DNA of 64,000 bases, taken from NCBI GenBank assembly GCA_963840535.1, contig CAWIZJ010000052.1, forward strand, positions 62,001-126,000. Reading direction: 5' to 3'. The stretch is from VAZQ01 sp963840535. Lineage in GTDB: Bacteria; Pseudomonadota; Alphaproteobacteria; Rhizobiales; Xanthobacteraceae. Below are positions 35,436 to 43,870 of this stretch, one piece after another (positions within the stretch are counted from its first letter, which is position 1; every line of letters begins with the position of its first letter). A program made the position numbers and the translations under genes. The notes beneath the pieces are model-generated. The model was not told where the DNA came from. It worked only from the letters and a program-made list of their open reading frames with translations, and did no database searches.

Positions 35436-36224
35436 ATGACCCCAGAGGAACGCAGTCTCGTCAAGGAACTGTTCGACCGCTTGGCCACGCTCGAGAATGC
35501 CCGGCGCGATCCGGAGGCCGAGCGCCTCATCAGCGAAGGGCTGCGCTACACGCCCAACGCCCCTTATGCGCTGGTGCAGACCGTGCTGGTGCAGGACGAT
35601 GCGCTCAAGCGCGCGGACGCACGCATCCGCGAGCTGGAAGCCGGGGCCACGAAGTCGGCGCGCGATACCAGCTTTCTCGGAAGCATGCGGGAGGACGTGC
35701 TCGGCCGGCGCGAGAACCGCAGCTCGGTGCCCTCGGTTCGGCCGGGCGAGGGTCAGCCGGCCAGGTCGCCGGCCTGGCAGGCCGGCGCGCAGCCGCCGCA
35801 AGGGGGGCTCGGGTCGGTCCCGGCGCAGGCCCCGGCAGGCCCCGGTGGCTCCTTTCTCGGCACCGCGGCAGCGACAGCTGCAGGCGTGATCGGCGGCTCA
35901 CTCCTGCTCGGCAGCATTCGCTCGATGATGGGGCAACCGGGCAGCGCGCATGCCGCCTATGACCCGGCCGCCGGTGGAAGCGGCGCTTCGCCGTGGGGCG
36001 GCGGGAGCGCCGGCGGCGGCGACCTCTCTCGCCAGGCCGGGCTCGACGATGTCGGGCGCGGATCGTCCTCGGCTTCCGGCGACGGCGGCGGCCAACGTGG
36101 TTTCGGCTTGCTCGACGACAGAGGCGACGCCGGCGAGCATTCGCCCGCGGGTGTCGTCGATGACGACGGCTTCGATTTCGACCTCGACGGCGCAGACGAC
36201 AGCTTCGACGGCGGCGACGAGTGA
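35436..36224 (+). CDS. DUF2076 family protein
   Basis: The 262-residue protein starts at the ATG at 35436 with MTPEERSLVKELFDRLATLE, the DUF2076 signature; the region continues AERLISEGLRYTPNAPYALV, a helical head of about 70 residues. Next comes a low-complexity Gly/Pro/Ala linker, one hydrophobic segment (FLGTAAATAAGVIGGSLLLG) and a Gly-rich, then very Asp-rich tail (DDDGFDFDLDGADDSFDGG). Some family members are called periplasmic ligand-binding sensor proteins, but no function is known. The acidic end could bind metal or act as an assembly tag. It is convergent with the MFS gene. Confidence 0.8.
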   Translation: MTPEERSLVKELFDRLATLENARRDPEAERLISEGLRYTPNAPYALVQTVLVQDDALKRADARIRELEAGATKSARDTSFLGSMREDVLGRRENRSSVPSVRPGEGQPARSPAWQAGAQPPQGGLGSVPAQAPAGPGGSFLGTAAATAAGVIGGSLLLGSIRSMMGQPGSAHAAYDPAAGGSGASPWGGGSAGGGDLSRQAGLDDVGRGSSSASGDGGGQRGFGLLDDRGDAGEHSPAGVVDDDGFDFDLDGADDSFDGGDE

Positions 36225-36265
36225 GCGGACCCTTCGTCAGGTGATCGAAGGAGAGGTCCTTTGCA

Positions 36266-37470
36266 TTACTCGATTTTCGCCGTCGGCCTCCTGACCGCGA
36301 TGAAGCCGACGAACGAGATCAGCGCGAAGGCCGCCACCAAGGCGAGCACGACCGGGTCGGACGTTCGCTCGGCGACGAACGCGAGCACGAGCGGCGCAAT
36401 GGCCTGCATCACCAGGAAAGGTCCGCCGATTCGTCCCATGAGATGGCCGTAGCCGGCGGCGCCGAACAGCGCGAGGGGAACTGCTCCACGAGCAATGGTG
36501 ATGAGACCGTTCGCCATCCCGAACAGGATCGAGAAGGCCGCGGCAGCGGCGATCGAGAGCCCGGACACCGCGAGCAACACGAAGGCGAGGAGCAGCATTC
36601 CGACCGCGAAGCGCGCGACGTTGAGCGGATGGATGCGGCGGGCGAACACGAGCTCGCCGATGCGCGCTGCGACCTGAGCGGGTCCGAACAGGGCGCCGAT
36701 CGTCACCACGGTCGCGGCATCGATGCCCGCGCGGCCGAAGATGGCGAGCAGATGCGCGGACAGCCCCGAGGGTACGAAGGCGTAGGCCGCAAAGGCCGCC
36801 GCCACCAGGACGAAGGCCCAGCCCGTCGGCCTCAGCACGACGGCTCGGCACCTGTACCTGTCCGTCCGGCGGCAACTGTCGGATCGGCGCGGCCCCGCGG
36901 CAGCACGAAAGCATGCAGGGGCGCCGCGATCACAGCAAGCAGGACGGCATAGACGAGATAGGTACCGCGCCATTGCACCGATTCGAGCAGGAAATGGGTG
37001 GCCGGCCAGCTCACCGTCGAAGCGAACCCGCCGGCCAGGGTCAGCGCGGTGATCGGGCGGCGCGCAGCGGTCCCGAAAATGCGTCCAAGGGTGGCGAAGG
37101 CGGGATCATAAAGGGACGCGGCGATGGCGACGCCCAGCAGCATCCAGACCGCGAGATAAGCGGCGGGATGATCGGCGTGGACCAGACCGACCAGCCCGAG
37201 TGCTCCCAGCAGCGATCCGACCGGCATGACCCGATGTCCGCCGTGACGATCGATCAGCAGCCCGACGCGCGGCGACACCAGCCCGGCCGTGAGCAGAGCC
37301 AGAGACAAGCCCCCCATGGCAAAGGTCATCGACCATCCGCGATCGGCGGCAATCAGCGGAAGGGTGAGCACGGGCGGGTAGAACAGCGCGCCCCAAGCGA
37401 GGATCTGCGTGACGCCGAGCACGAGAACGGCGCGCCAGGGTCCGGCGATCACTTCGCGAACGGCGGGCAT
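36266..37470 (-). CDS. MFS transporter, possible arsenite-efflux type, frameshifted
   Basis: About 400 residues with twelve membrane helices in two frames. The N-terminal half (37470 to about 36840) reads GVTQILAWGALFYPPVLTLPLI, MGGLSLALLTAGLVSPRVG and the loop LIDRHGGHRVM; the C-terminal half reads VTIGALFGPAQVAARIGELV, FGMANGLITIARGAVPLALFG and FGAAGYGHLMGRIGGP. The frame changes near 36840 in a loop. This sequence type resembles ArsK-like MFS pumps, and the adjacent upstream gene encodes an ArsN2-like acetyltransferase, so arsenic or antimony efflux is a reasonable guess. The substrate is not proven. Confidence 0.8.
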
Positions 37471-37564
37471 GACAGGATCGGGGGCGACGCCGGAGGATGG
37501 ACAGCGGAGCGCTGCATGCCCTCACCTGTAATCCGCCCTCCTGCCCTCTGTCATCTGCCGCTTG

Positions 37565-38020
37565 TCATCTGAATTCCGACAAACGCTTGACCATGACGGT
37601 CGCCGCTGCCGGACACAGCTCGGCGAATTGCCGGCCGGCACGGATTGTGCGGGGAACCCGGGCACGCTCACAAGGCTCATAACCGAGCCGCCGGAAGAAA
37701 TCGGTCTCCGACGAGGTCAGGAGATAGATCGCGCCACACTTGCGGGCGCGCGCCTCGCCCTCGAGCACGCCCACGATGGCAGTCCCCATGCCGACCCTGC
37801 GGAGCGGCGGCAGCGTCACCACCGAGCGCAGCAGCGCATCGCGTCCATGGATCTCGAGGCCGCCGAAGCCGACGGGGATGTCTTCGTACGTCTCGAAGCG
37901 CCAAAACAGCGATTGCGGATCGCCGACATCGGCCACCGGCAACCCTGCCCCGACCAGCGCAGCCGCGAGCCCGTCACGCTCGAAGGTGGCGAGTGGCGTC
38001 GCCTGCAGGCGGCGCATCAC
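37565..38020 (-). CDS. GNAT acetyltransferase resembling arsenic-resistance protein ArsN2
   Basis: The 151-residue GNAT protein has GFGGLEIHGRDALLRSVV (central strand), the acetyl-CoA loop LRRVGMGTAIVG, AIYLLTSSETDFFRRLGYEP and an end with IRAGRQFAELCPAAATVM. The IR-x-x-x-(E/Q)F-x-x-LCP ending is what I associate with ArsN2-type proteins encoded in arsenic clusters. It lies 95 bases upstream of an MFS pump gene on the same strand. ArsN1 acetylates the arsenical phosphinothricin analogues; the substrate of ArsN2 is unclear. No arsR, arsC or arsM gene is in the window. Confidence 0.75.
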   Translation of the reverse strand: MMRRLQATPLATFERDGLAAALVGAGLPVADVGDPQSLFWRFETYEDIPVGFGGLEIHGRDALLRSVVTLPPLRRVGMGTAIVGVLEGEARARKCGAIYLLTSSETDFFRRLGYEPCERARVPRTIRAGRQFAELCPAAATVMVKRLSEFR

Positions 38021-38083
38021 GCGCGCATGCCCTTCAGTCCGCCCGGATCGACGGCAGAGACGCGCGAAGCCGCATTCGCTGCC

Positions 38084-38572
38084 CTACGCCCGCGGCGAGC
38101 ATCGCACAAAGACGCCGATGCCGTACCGCCCATCGACCTCGGGGTCGACATATTTCAGCATCAGCACGCGCCCATCGAAGGAAACGATTTCGCGATCCTG
38201 TCGACCGGGCGTCTCGCCCGCCGGACCGATGTAGTCGCGGCCGACCTGGGTTCCCTTGAGGCGCAACTCTTGCAGCTCCGACGAATCGGCGAGGTACATC
38301 ATGACGCCGCCGGACGGGCCCTGGCCGATGACGAACGGCTGCTTGCACTGTCCTCGAGCATTCTTCTCCGTGCGGACGCGATCTTCCGGCTTGTGATAGG
38401 CGGCGTAGCCCCAACGGCCGACCACCTCGGAGGCGCGCACGTTTGCCGGGATTTCTGGCTGCGGCAATGCGGCAGACACATCCGGTTGCGGCACGCTGGT
38501 CGCGCATCCTGCGAGCGTCAGACCGCCGACCGCGACTGCGGCCACGATGACCCCGAAACCGAGTTTCCCCAT
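38084..38572 (-). CDS. Predicted outer- or inner-membrane lipoprotein
   Basis: The 162-residue product has a lipoprotein signal: MGKLGFGVIVAAVAVGGLTLAGC, with the lipobox LAGC giving a lipidated Cys23. I chose the ATG at 38572 because the signal starts there. The mature part has ASEVVGRWGYAAYHKPEDR, GQCKQPFVIGQGPSGGVMMY and SFDGRVLMLKYVDPEVDGR, beta-rich and without membrane segments; I know similar orphan lipoproteins in Bradyrhizobiaceae but no function. It lies 63 bases upstream of the ArsN2-like gene on the same strand. Confidence 0.75.
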   Translation of the reverse strand: MGKLGFGVIVAAVAVGGLTLAGCATSVPQPDVSAALPQPEIPANVRASEVVGRWGYAAYHKPEDRVRTEKNARGQCKQPFVIGQGPSGGVMMYLADSSELQELRLKGTQVGRDYIGPAGETPGRQDREIVSFDGRVLMLKYVDPEVDGRYGIGVFVRCSPRA

Positions 38573-38725
38573 GGGTACCTCTCCCCAACTTCTGTCCACC
38601 GCGTAGGGAGCCGAAGACGCCAAGCCTGCGGACAGACTCATCCACTCGCACCAAACGCGCGGTTAACGAGACGGCAACCCATCCTCGCGTAAGCGAATTC
38701 GGATGGCCGGTCCCGACAGCGGGTG

Positions 38726-39151
38726 TCAGGATAGGGCCGCGGCAAGGCAGATGTGAGGCAACGCACTGCCGGGAACCGGACCGAAACCACCCGAGCCTAC
38801 CGCGTGGCGCGGGTCCTTCAGCGGCAAATCGACCTTGATGTTGAGACGCCTGGCCTGTGCCGCGTCGAAATCCGCGTCGGCACGGAACCCGCCGGCGTGG
38901 ATTCCATCTATCGCACAGAGGTCGTCGACCTCGTTCACGTCGCCGGTCACGCCGATCGCCCCCACGATCTCGCCGAAGGCGTCGCGGATCTCGAAACGCA
39001 GCAGCGAGGCGCCGTCCTACTTCTGAAAGGCCTTCACGCGTCCCCCGGCGTCGAGCACGATCGCTGCCAACGCGTGAGCCTCACGTCTTGCAGCGGAATC
39101 GAACGTGCCCTCGATGATCTTGTTCGCTTCGGTCAGGGTGATCGCGCGCAT
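38726..39151 (-). pseudogene. Decayed GlcG/HbpS-type (heme-binding-like) gene
   Basis: From the ATG at 39151 the frame reads MRAITLTEANKIIEGTFD and AIVLDAGGRVKAFQK, the normal start of GlcG/HbpS-family proteins (PF03928). Then comes an in-frame TAG (39018-39020 region) followed without shift by DGASLLRFEI. The reading then jumps straight to GEIVGAIGVTGDVNEVDDL, which in the family comes some 50 residues later, so an internal part is deleted. The rest stays open to 38726 but ends abnormally. Stop codon plus deletion in one frame make this a true pseudogene, not a sequencing slip. Confidence 0.7.
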
Positions 39152-39321
39152 TCCATGCTCCCGTCGGTGCCGCCTCGGCTGCGACGCTCGTTCCGATCCA
39201 TTGCGCCATTTAGATCAAGCAGAACCTAGAGGACTACGCACATGGACGTCGAGCTGATGGACACCGAGGTGCGCGAGCCGCCGCCAATGGGCAACGGGGC
39301 GTTTTTCGCGAGAATGCCTGA

Positions 39322-40236
39322 TCACCGCCTCGCCTTCTCGCCAGCCGAAATTTCTTTCACCCCCAACGTGTCCGCGAGACGGTGCGTCGCCGAGCCCGGT
39401 GCGCGCGGCTTTTGTTGGCTCTCGTGCGGCACCCAGCCGGAGAGCCACACGATCTCGAATGTGGCCCGGACGCGGCCATCAGGATCGGCGAAGCGCTCGG
39501 CATAGATCTCAGTCATGCGTGCCAACGTCTTGTACGACAGCGGTCGGCGATGTCGCTCCATCAGCGGGTTGGCGGCCCCCATGCGGCGCAGATCGTGCAT
39601 CATGGCGAGCGGGGAGTCATACCGCACGGTCAGGCGGTCGACGTCGGTCACCGGTAGTGCGAACCCGGCGCGCTGCAAGAGCATCCCGGCGTCCCTCACA
39701 TCGGCAAAGGGAATGACGCGTGGCGAGATGCCGCCTTCAATCTCGGCTTCGGCGGCCGCGAATGCCTGACGCAGCTCGGTAAGCGTATCGCCGCCGGCGA
39801 GCGCGGCGAGCAGCAAGCCGTCCGGCTTGAGCGCGCGGCGGATCTGAATCAGCGTTCCCGGCAGATCGTTGACGAACTGCAGCGCCAAAGCCGATACCAC
39901 GAGATCAAGCGAGCTTTCACGGAACGGCAGCGCTTCCTCGTCGGCAGCAACGGCCGCAAACGCATGGGGAGACGCCCGCGCACCTGCGCTTGCTGCGATG
40001 ATCGCCCCCACCTTGCCGCTCTCGTCGAGAACGCGGCACACGACATCGGCGGGCGTGCCGAGATCGACCGCCCATTCGAACCGGCGCCGTACGGTGGCCA
40101 GGCGATCGGCGAGATCGAGCGCCACGCGCTCGAGCAGAAATGTCGCAGGGCCCAGCGCCACCGCGCGCGCATGGCGGGCGCGCAGGAGCCGGCGATCGAA
40201 GACGAGCGGATTCGGTGGCATCGGGGTCGTGCACAT
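39322..40236 (-). CDS. SAM-dependent methyltransferase (BioC/NDUFAF5-like)
   Basis: An intact 304-residue protein. The head FDRRLLRARHARAVALGP, the AdoMet site WAVDLGTPADVVCRVL, LPFRESSLDLVVSALALQFV and IRRALKPDGLLLAALAGG identify the type; the family includes BioC and NDUFAF5-like factors. NDUFAF5 hydroxylates an arginine in complex I; in alphaproteobacteria these proteins sit beside comF and grxC, as here. MHDLRRMGAANPL and a conserved WLSGWVPHESQQKP ending favour the NDUFAF5 group over BioC. It is divergent from comF with 86 bases between starts. Confidence 0.85.
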   Translation of the reverse strand: MCTTPMPPNPLVFDRRLLRARHARAVALGPATFLLERVALDLADRLATVRRRFEWAVDLGTPADVVCRVLDESGKVGAIIAASAGARASPHAFAAVAADEEALPFRESSLDLVVSALALQFVNDLPGTLIQIRRALKPDGLLLAALAGGDTLTELRQAFAAAEAEIEGGISPRVIPFADVRDAGMLLQRAGFALPVTDVDRLTVRYDSPLAMMHDLRRMGAANPLMERHRRPLSYKTLARMTEIYAERFADPDGRVRATFEIVWLSGWVPHESQQKPRAPGSATHRLADTLGVKEISAGEKARR

Positions 40237-40322
40237 TGACGAGGTCTGTAACTTTAGCAGGCTGTAGGGCTACGGTGCGACAAGGCGTTGAGGTCCATTG
40301 CCGACGGGGATACGGTGGCTCG

Positions 40323-41120
40323 ATGCAGGGGGAGATGGAAGCCACCGGGATCCCGACCAGACGGCTCGGCCGGTGGATTGCTGCGCTGCGCACAACCCTG
40401 GGGCTCGCCCTGGACGTGGCGCTGCCGCAACTGTGTGCCGCCTGCCGCGAACCGGTTCGCGGCGCGGGGCTATGCCCCGCTTGCTGGTCCAAGCTCGCCT
40501 TCATCGCTCCGCCCTATTGCGAGCGGTTGGGCATCCCATTCCCGTTCGACGGCGGGCCGGGTCTCCTCTCAATGGAGGCGATCGCCGATCCGCCGGCTTA
40601 TGACCGGGCGAGAGCGGCGGTGCGCTACGAAGAGGTCGCCCGCACGCTCGTGCATGCTCTGAAGTACGGCGACCGCCTCGATCTCGCCCCGATCATGGGC
40701 CGCTGGATGGCCCATGCCGGACGCCACCTGCTCGCGGATGCCGACGCGTTGGTACCGGTGCCCCTGCATTGGCGGAGGCTGTGGGCGCGGCGTTTCAATC
40801 AGTCGGCACTGCTCGCCGAGATCATCGCTGCAGCGAGCGACCGCAGCGTCGTGCATGGGGCCCTCAAGCGGGTCAAGGCGACCCCGCAGCAGGTCGGACT
40901 CGGAAGGTCCGAGCGGGCACAGAACGTGCAAGGGGCCTTCGGGGTGGCGGCCGACGGCAAGGCTCAGGTCATCGGGCGAAGGCTCGTCCTGGTCGACGAC
41001 GTGCTGACATCCGGCGCAACTGTCGACGCCTGCGCCCGGGCGCTGCTGCGCGCGGGGGCGGAAGCGGTCGACGTGCTGGTGTTCGCCCGGGTTGTGGCGG
41101 CGGCGCGCCCTCCCATATAA
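40323..41120 (+). CDS. comF: ComF-family phosphoribosyltransferase-like protein
   Basis: A 265-residue protein with a double zinc finger (C38, C41, C51, C54 in LCAACREPV and LCPACW), then YEEVARTLVHALKYGDR, VPVPLHWRRLWARRFNQSALLAEI and the PRPP-binding loop LVLVDDVLTSGATVDACARAL. ComF helps single-stranded DNA entry in competent bacteria; in other bacteria the family (GntX) is of uncertain role. The ATG at 40323 follows a short purine-rich stretch. It precedes grxC by 26 bases, an arrangement usual for this order. Confidence 0.9.
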   Translation: MQGEMEATGIPTRRLGRWIAALRTTLGLALDVALPQLCAACREPVRGAGLCPACWSKLAFIAPPYCERLGIPFPFDGGPGLLSMEAIADPPAYDRARAAVRYEEVARTLVHALKYGDRLDLAPIMGRWMAHAGRHLLADADALVPVPLHWRRLWARRFNQSALLAEIIAAASDRSVVHGALKRVKATPQQVGLGRSERAQNVQGAFGVAADGKAQVIGRRLVLVDDVLTSGATVDACARALLRAGAEAVDVLVFARVVAAARPPI

Positions 41121-41146
41121 ACAGGCCGACAGACTTGCGATCCACA

Positions 41147-41428
41147 ATGAGCGAAATCGAGATATACACCACCCGTTTTTGCCAATACTGCCATGCCGCG
41201 AAGCGGCTGCTGTCGCAAAAGGGGGTCGATTTCGCCGAGATCGACGTGAGAGACCCGAAGACCCGCAACGTCATGACGGAGCGCGCCAACGGGCGCACCA
41301 CGGTGCCGCAGATCTTCATCGGCTCCACCCATGTCGGCGGCTGGGACGACCTGTTCGCGCTCGATCAGGCCGGCAAGCTCGATCCGCTCCTGGACGAGCG
41401 GCTCGTCAGAGAAGGACCATCCGCATGA
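41147..41428 (+). CDS. grxC: Glutaredoxin 3
   Basis: The 93-residue thiol reductase has the active site CQYC at residues 12-15 (the usual form is CPYC) in a context TTRFCQYCHAAKRLL. The glutathione-binding parts TTVPQIFIGSTHVGGWDDL are normal. The Gln at the second active-site position may alter redox potential slightly but still gives a dithiol glutaredoxin. Its TGA overlaps the ATG of the nitrilase gene (41425-41428), so the two are coupled. Confidence 0.95.
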   Translation: MSEIEIYTTRFCQYCHAAKRLLSQKGVDFAEIDVRDPKTRNVMTERANGRTTVPQIFIGSTHVGGWDDLFALDQAGKLDPLLDERLVREGPSA

Positions 41429-42306
41429 ACAGCGGCGCTTCCACCTTCACCGCCGGCTTGGTGCAGATGCGCTCGGGCGTCACACCGCAGACGAACCTGG
41501 ACGCCGCGATCCGGCTGATCGTGGAGGCGAAGGAGGCTGGCGCCGACTATGTGCTCACGCCCGAAATGACCAACCTCATGGAGGTCAAGCGCGAGCGGCT
41601 GTTCGCCGCGCTCGCGTCCGAGGACAGCGACCCGGCCCTCGCCGCATTCCGCGAGCTAGCCCGCAAGCTCGGGATCTTCATTCACGTCGGTTCGCTCGCG
41701 ATCCGGCTCTCGTCGGAGAAGGCTGCGAACCGCTCGTTCCTGATCGACGGCACCGGCACCGTTGCCGCACGCTACGACAAGATCCACATGTTCGACGTGG
41801 ATCTCGAGAGCGGCGAGAGCTACCGTGAATCACGCAGCTACCGCCCCGGCGAGATCGCGGTCGCAGCCGATCTGCCGTGGGGTCGGCTGGGGCTCACGGT
41901 CTGCTACGACCTGCGATTTCCCGCGCTCTACCGCGCGCTGGCCGAGGCCGGCTGCTCCTTCCTCGCCATCCCCTCGGCCTTCACCAAGCAGACCGGAGAG
42001 GCACATTGGCACGTGCTCAATCGCGCCCGTGCGATCGAGAACGGCGCCTTCGTGCTGGCGGCGGCGCAAGGCGGTCGGCACGAGAACGGACGTGAGACCT
42101 TCGGCCATTCGCTCGTCGTCGATCCGTGGGGACGCATCCTCGCCGAAGGCGGCGCCGAGCCGGGGGTGGTGCTGGCCCGGATCGACCCCGAGGAAGTACG
42201 CGCGGCGCGAGCACGAATCCCTTCGCTCCAGCATGGGCGGCGGTTCGAGATCGTCGTACCGATGGCTGAGCCCGCGCATCTTCGCGCAGTGCGAGGCTCG
42301 GCATGA
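41425..42306 (+). CDS. Carbon-nitrogen hydrolase (nitrilase superfamily, Nit1/deaminated-glutathione-amidase-like)
   Basis: The 293-residue enzyme has the catalytic triad of the superfamily: E47 (LTPEMTN), K119 (YDKIHMFDVDL) and C160 (LTVCYDLRFPALYRAL). The sequences AIPSAFTKQTGEAHWHVLNRARAIEN and FGHSLVVDPWGRILAEGG match the Nit1 group, which repairs deaminated glutathione, a side product of transaminases. The link to the adjacent glutaredoxin gene, with an ATGA overlap, supports a glutathione-related role. Its own stop overlaps the DUF1178 start in the same way. Confidence 0.9.
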   Translation: MNSGASTFTAGLVQMRSGVTPQTNLDAAIRLIVEAKEAGADYVLTPEMTNLMEVKRERLFAALASEDSDPALAAFRELARKLGIFIHVGSLAIRLSSEKAANRSFLIDGTGTVAARYDKIHMFDVDLESGESYRESRSYRPGEIAVAADLPWGRLGLTVCYDLRFPALYRALAEAGCSFLAIPSAFTKQTGEAHWHVLNRARAIENGAFVLAAAQGGRHENGRETFGHSLVVDPWGRILAEGGAEPGVVLARIDPEEVRAARARIPSLQHGRRFEIVVPMAEPAHLRAVRGSA

Positions 42307-42779
42307 TCCGCTACGCGCTCGCTTGCGACAAGGGACACGCGTTTGAAAGCTGGTTCCAGAGCTCGGACGCCTATGACAAGCAGGTCAAGCGTTCCCTCGT
42401 CACCTGCCCTGTCTGCAATTCGGCCAAGGTGGAGAAGGCAATCATGGCGCCGCGCATCGCGGGCGCCAAGCAGGACGGCAACGAGCCTTCGGCGACGCCG
42501 GTACCCGAAGCAGCCACGCCGGAAGCTCCTGCGCCGCTCGCCATGATATCGCCGCAGGAACGCGAGCTCCGCAAGAAGCTCAAGGAGCTGCGTGAGCACC
42601 TCATCAAGAACGCCGACTATGTCGGCGGCAGGTTTCCGGAGGAAGCACGCAAGATGCATTGCGGCGAGATCGAGCACCGCTCGATCTACGGCGAGGCTTC
42701 GCCCGATCAGGCGAGGGAGCTGCACGAGGAGGGGATCGAGTTTCACCCGTTGCCTGTGCTGCCGGACGAGCGGAACTAG
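42303..42779 (+). CDS. DUF1178 family protein
   Basis: This 158-residue protein begins IRYALACDKGHAFESWFQ and has a zinc-ribbon-like pair (ACDKGH and VTCPVCNSAKVEKAIMAPRI), then a Pro/Ala linker and a helical C-terminal part with VGGRFPEEARKMHCGE and EEGIEFHPLPVLPDE. It belongs to DUF1178, found in alpha- and betaproteobacteria beside the nitrilase gene. The zinc-ribbon style suggests nucleic-acid or protein contact, but no function is known. It is translationally coupled to the nitrilase gene (42303-42306). Confidence 0.88.
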   Translation: MIRYALACDKGHAFESWFQSSDAYDKQVKRSLVTCPVCNSAKVEKAIMAPRIAGAKQDGNEPSATPVPEAATPEAPAPLAMISPQERELRKKLKELREHLIKNADYVGGRFPEEARKMHCGEIEHRSIYGEASPDQARELHEEGIEFHPLPVLPDERN

Positions 42780-42835
42780 GACCGCCGGTCATTTGCCCGG
42801 GGCATACGCGGTATCACGGCGAATGCTCGAGGGGC

Positions 42836-43729
42836 TCAATAGGACCAAAGCAGCAGAACGACGCCGATCACAATCACCACAACGCCGACGGCTTCGCGCG
42901 GCGTGATGGCTTGACCGAGCACGAACCGCGCGATCGCCTGCGCGAACAGCACCTCGACAAGGGCGAGGGTGCGCACGCTTGCGGCGCTGGCGAGCGCGAA
43001 AGCGAGGAACCAGAACTGGGAGGCGAGCGCTCCCATGAAGCCCGCGAACAGCGACGGCCGCCACGCTCGCGCGATCGCGCCGAGCACATCGGGATCGCGT
43101 TGCCCAAGATAGAGGGTGAGCAACGCCGATTGCATCACCAGCCCGACCGCCAGCGTAAAGGTCGCGGCCATGACGTAGCTGGGCAATCCCAGGCTCAGGA
43201 TGGCGCCGCGGTAACCGACCGCCGACAGCGCGAACATCGCACCGGCCGCGAGCCCCAGCGCCGTCGCCCGGATATCCATGGCGGTACCGGGTTTGAGCGC
43301 CATGACCAATACGCCTGCGGTAGCGATCAAAATGGCCGCCGCCATCATCGGCGTCACTGCGTCGCCGAGAAAAACCAGGCCGAACAGCGCGACCAGGACC
43401 GGCTCGGTCTTGATATAGGCATAGATCACCACGAACGAGCGGTCGTTCATGGCGGCGAGCATCAGCGCGGTGGCGGCGACCTGCGCCAAGGCGCCGTCGA
43501 TGATCCAGGCCCAGAAAACGAGCGGCGGTCGCGGCAGGTCCTGAGAGAGCGCGATCATCACAGCGGCGAGGAAGGCGAGCGCGAACGGAAACCCGAACAA
43601 AAACCGCACATGGGTCGCGCCCACTGTGCCGAGTTGGGCCGTGAGCTCCCGTTGCGTGGCATTGCGCACCGTCTGCGCGGCAGCGGCGATGACCGTGAAC
43701 AAGGCCCAGAGCCAACCGGTTTCGGACAC
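42836..43729 (-). CDS. EamA/DMT-superfamily permease
   Basis: About 297 residues with ten predicted membrane helices, in two halves of five as in EamA permeases. I chose the GTG at 43729 (VSETGWLWALFTVIAAAAQT), preceded by GGGAG; upstream residues of the open frame look non-coding. Recognisable stretches are ATHVRFLFGFPFALAFL, DRSFVVIYAYIKTEPVLVAL and TLALVEVLFAQAIARFVLGQ near the C-terminus. Family members export amino acids, sugars or metabolites. It is divergent from the dehydrogenase gene, with 141 bases between starts; the substrate is unknown. Confidence 0.83.
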   Translation of the reverse strand: MSETGWLWALFTVIAAAAQTVRNATQRELTAQLGTVGATHVRFLFGFPFALAFLAAVMIALSQDLPRPPLVFWAWIIDGALAQVAATALMLAAMNDRSFVVIYAYIKTEPVLVALFGLVFLGDAVTPMMAAAILIATAGVLVMALKPGTAMDIRATALGLAAGAMFALSAVGYRGAILSLGLPSYVMAATFTLAVGLVMQSALLTLYLGQRDPDVLGAIARAWRPSLFAGFMGALASQFWFLAFALASAASVRTLALVEVLFAQAIARFVLGQAITPREAVGVVVIVIGVVLLLWSY

Positions 43730-43870
43730 CCCCCACTCCCTCGCCGCCGAACGGTTACGCTTGCATCCTCCAATGGGGCGCTGCGCGCAAGCGTAATTCG
43801 GCATAGGCGAGGCTTCCGCTTCGCGCGCAAACACGACATGATCTTGCATCGGCAGGGATCACGACACGGC

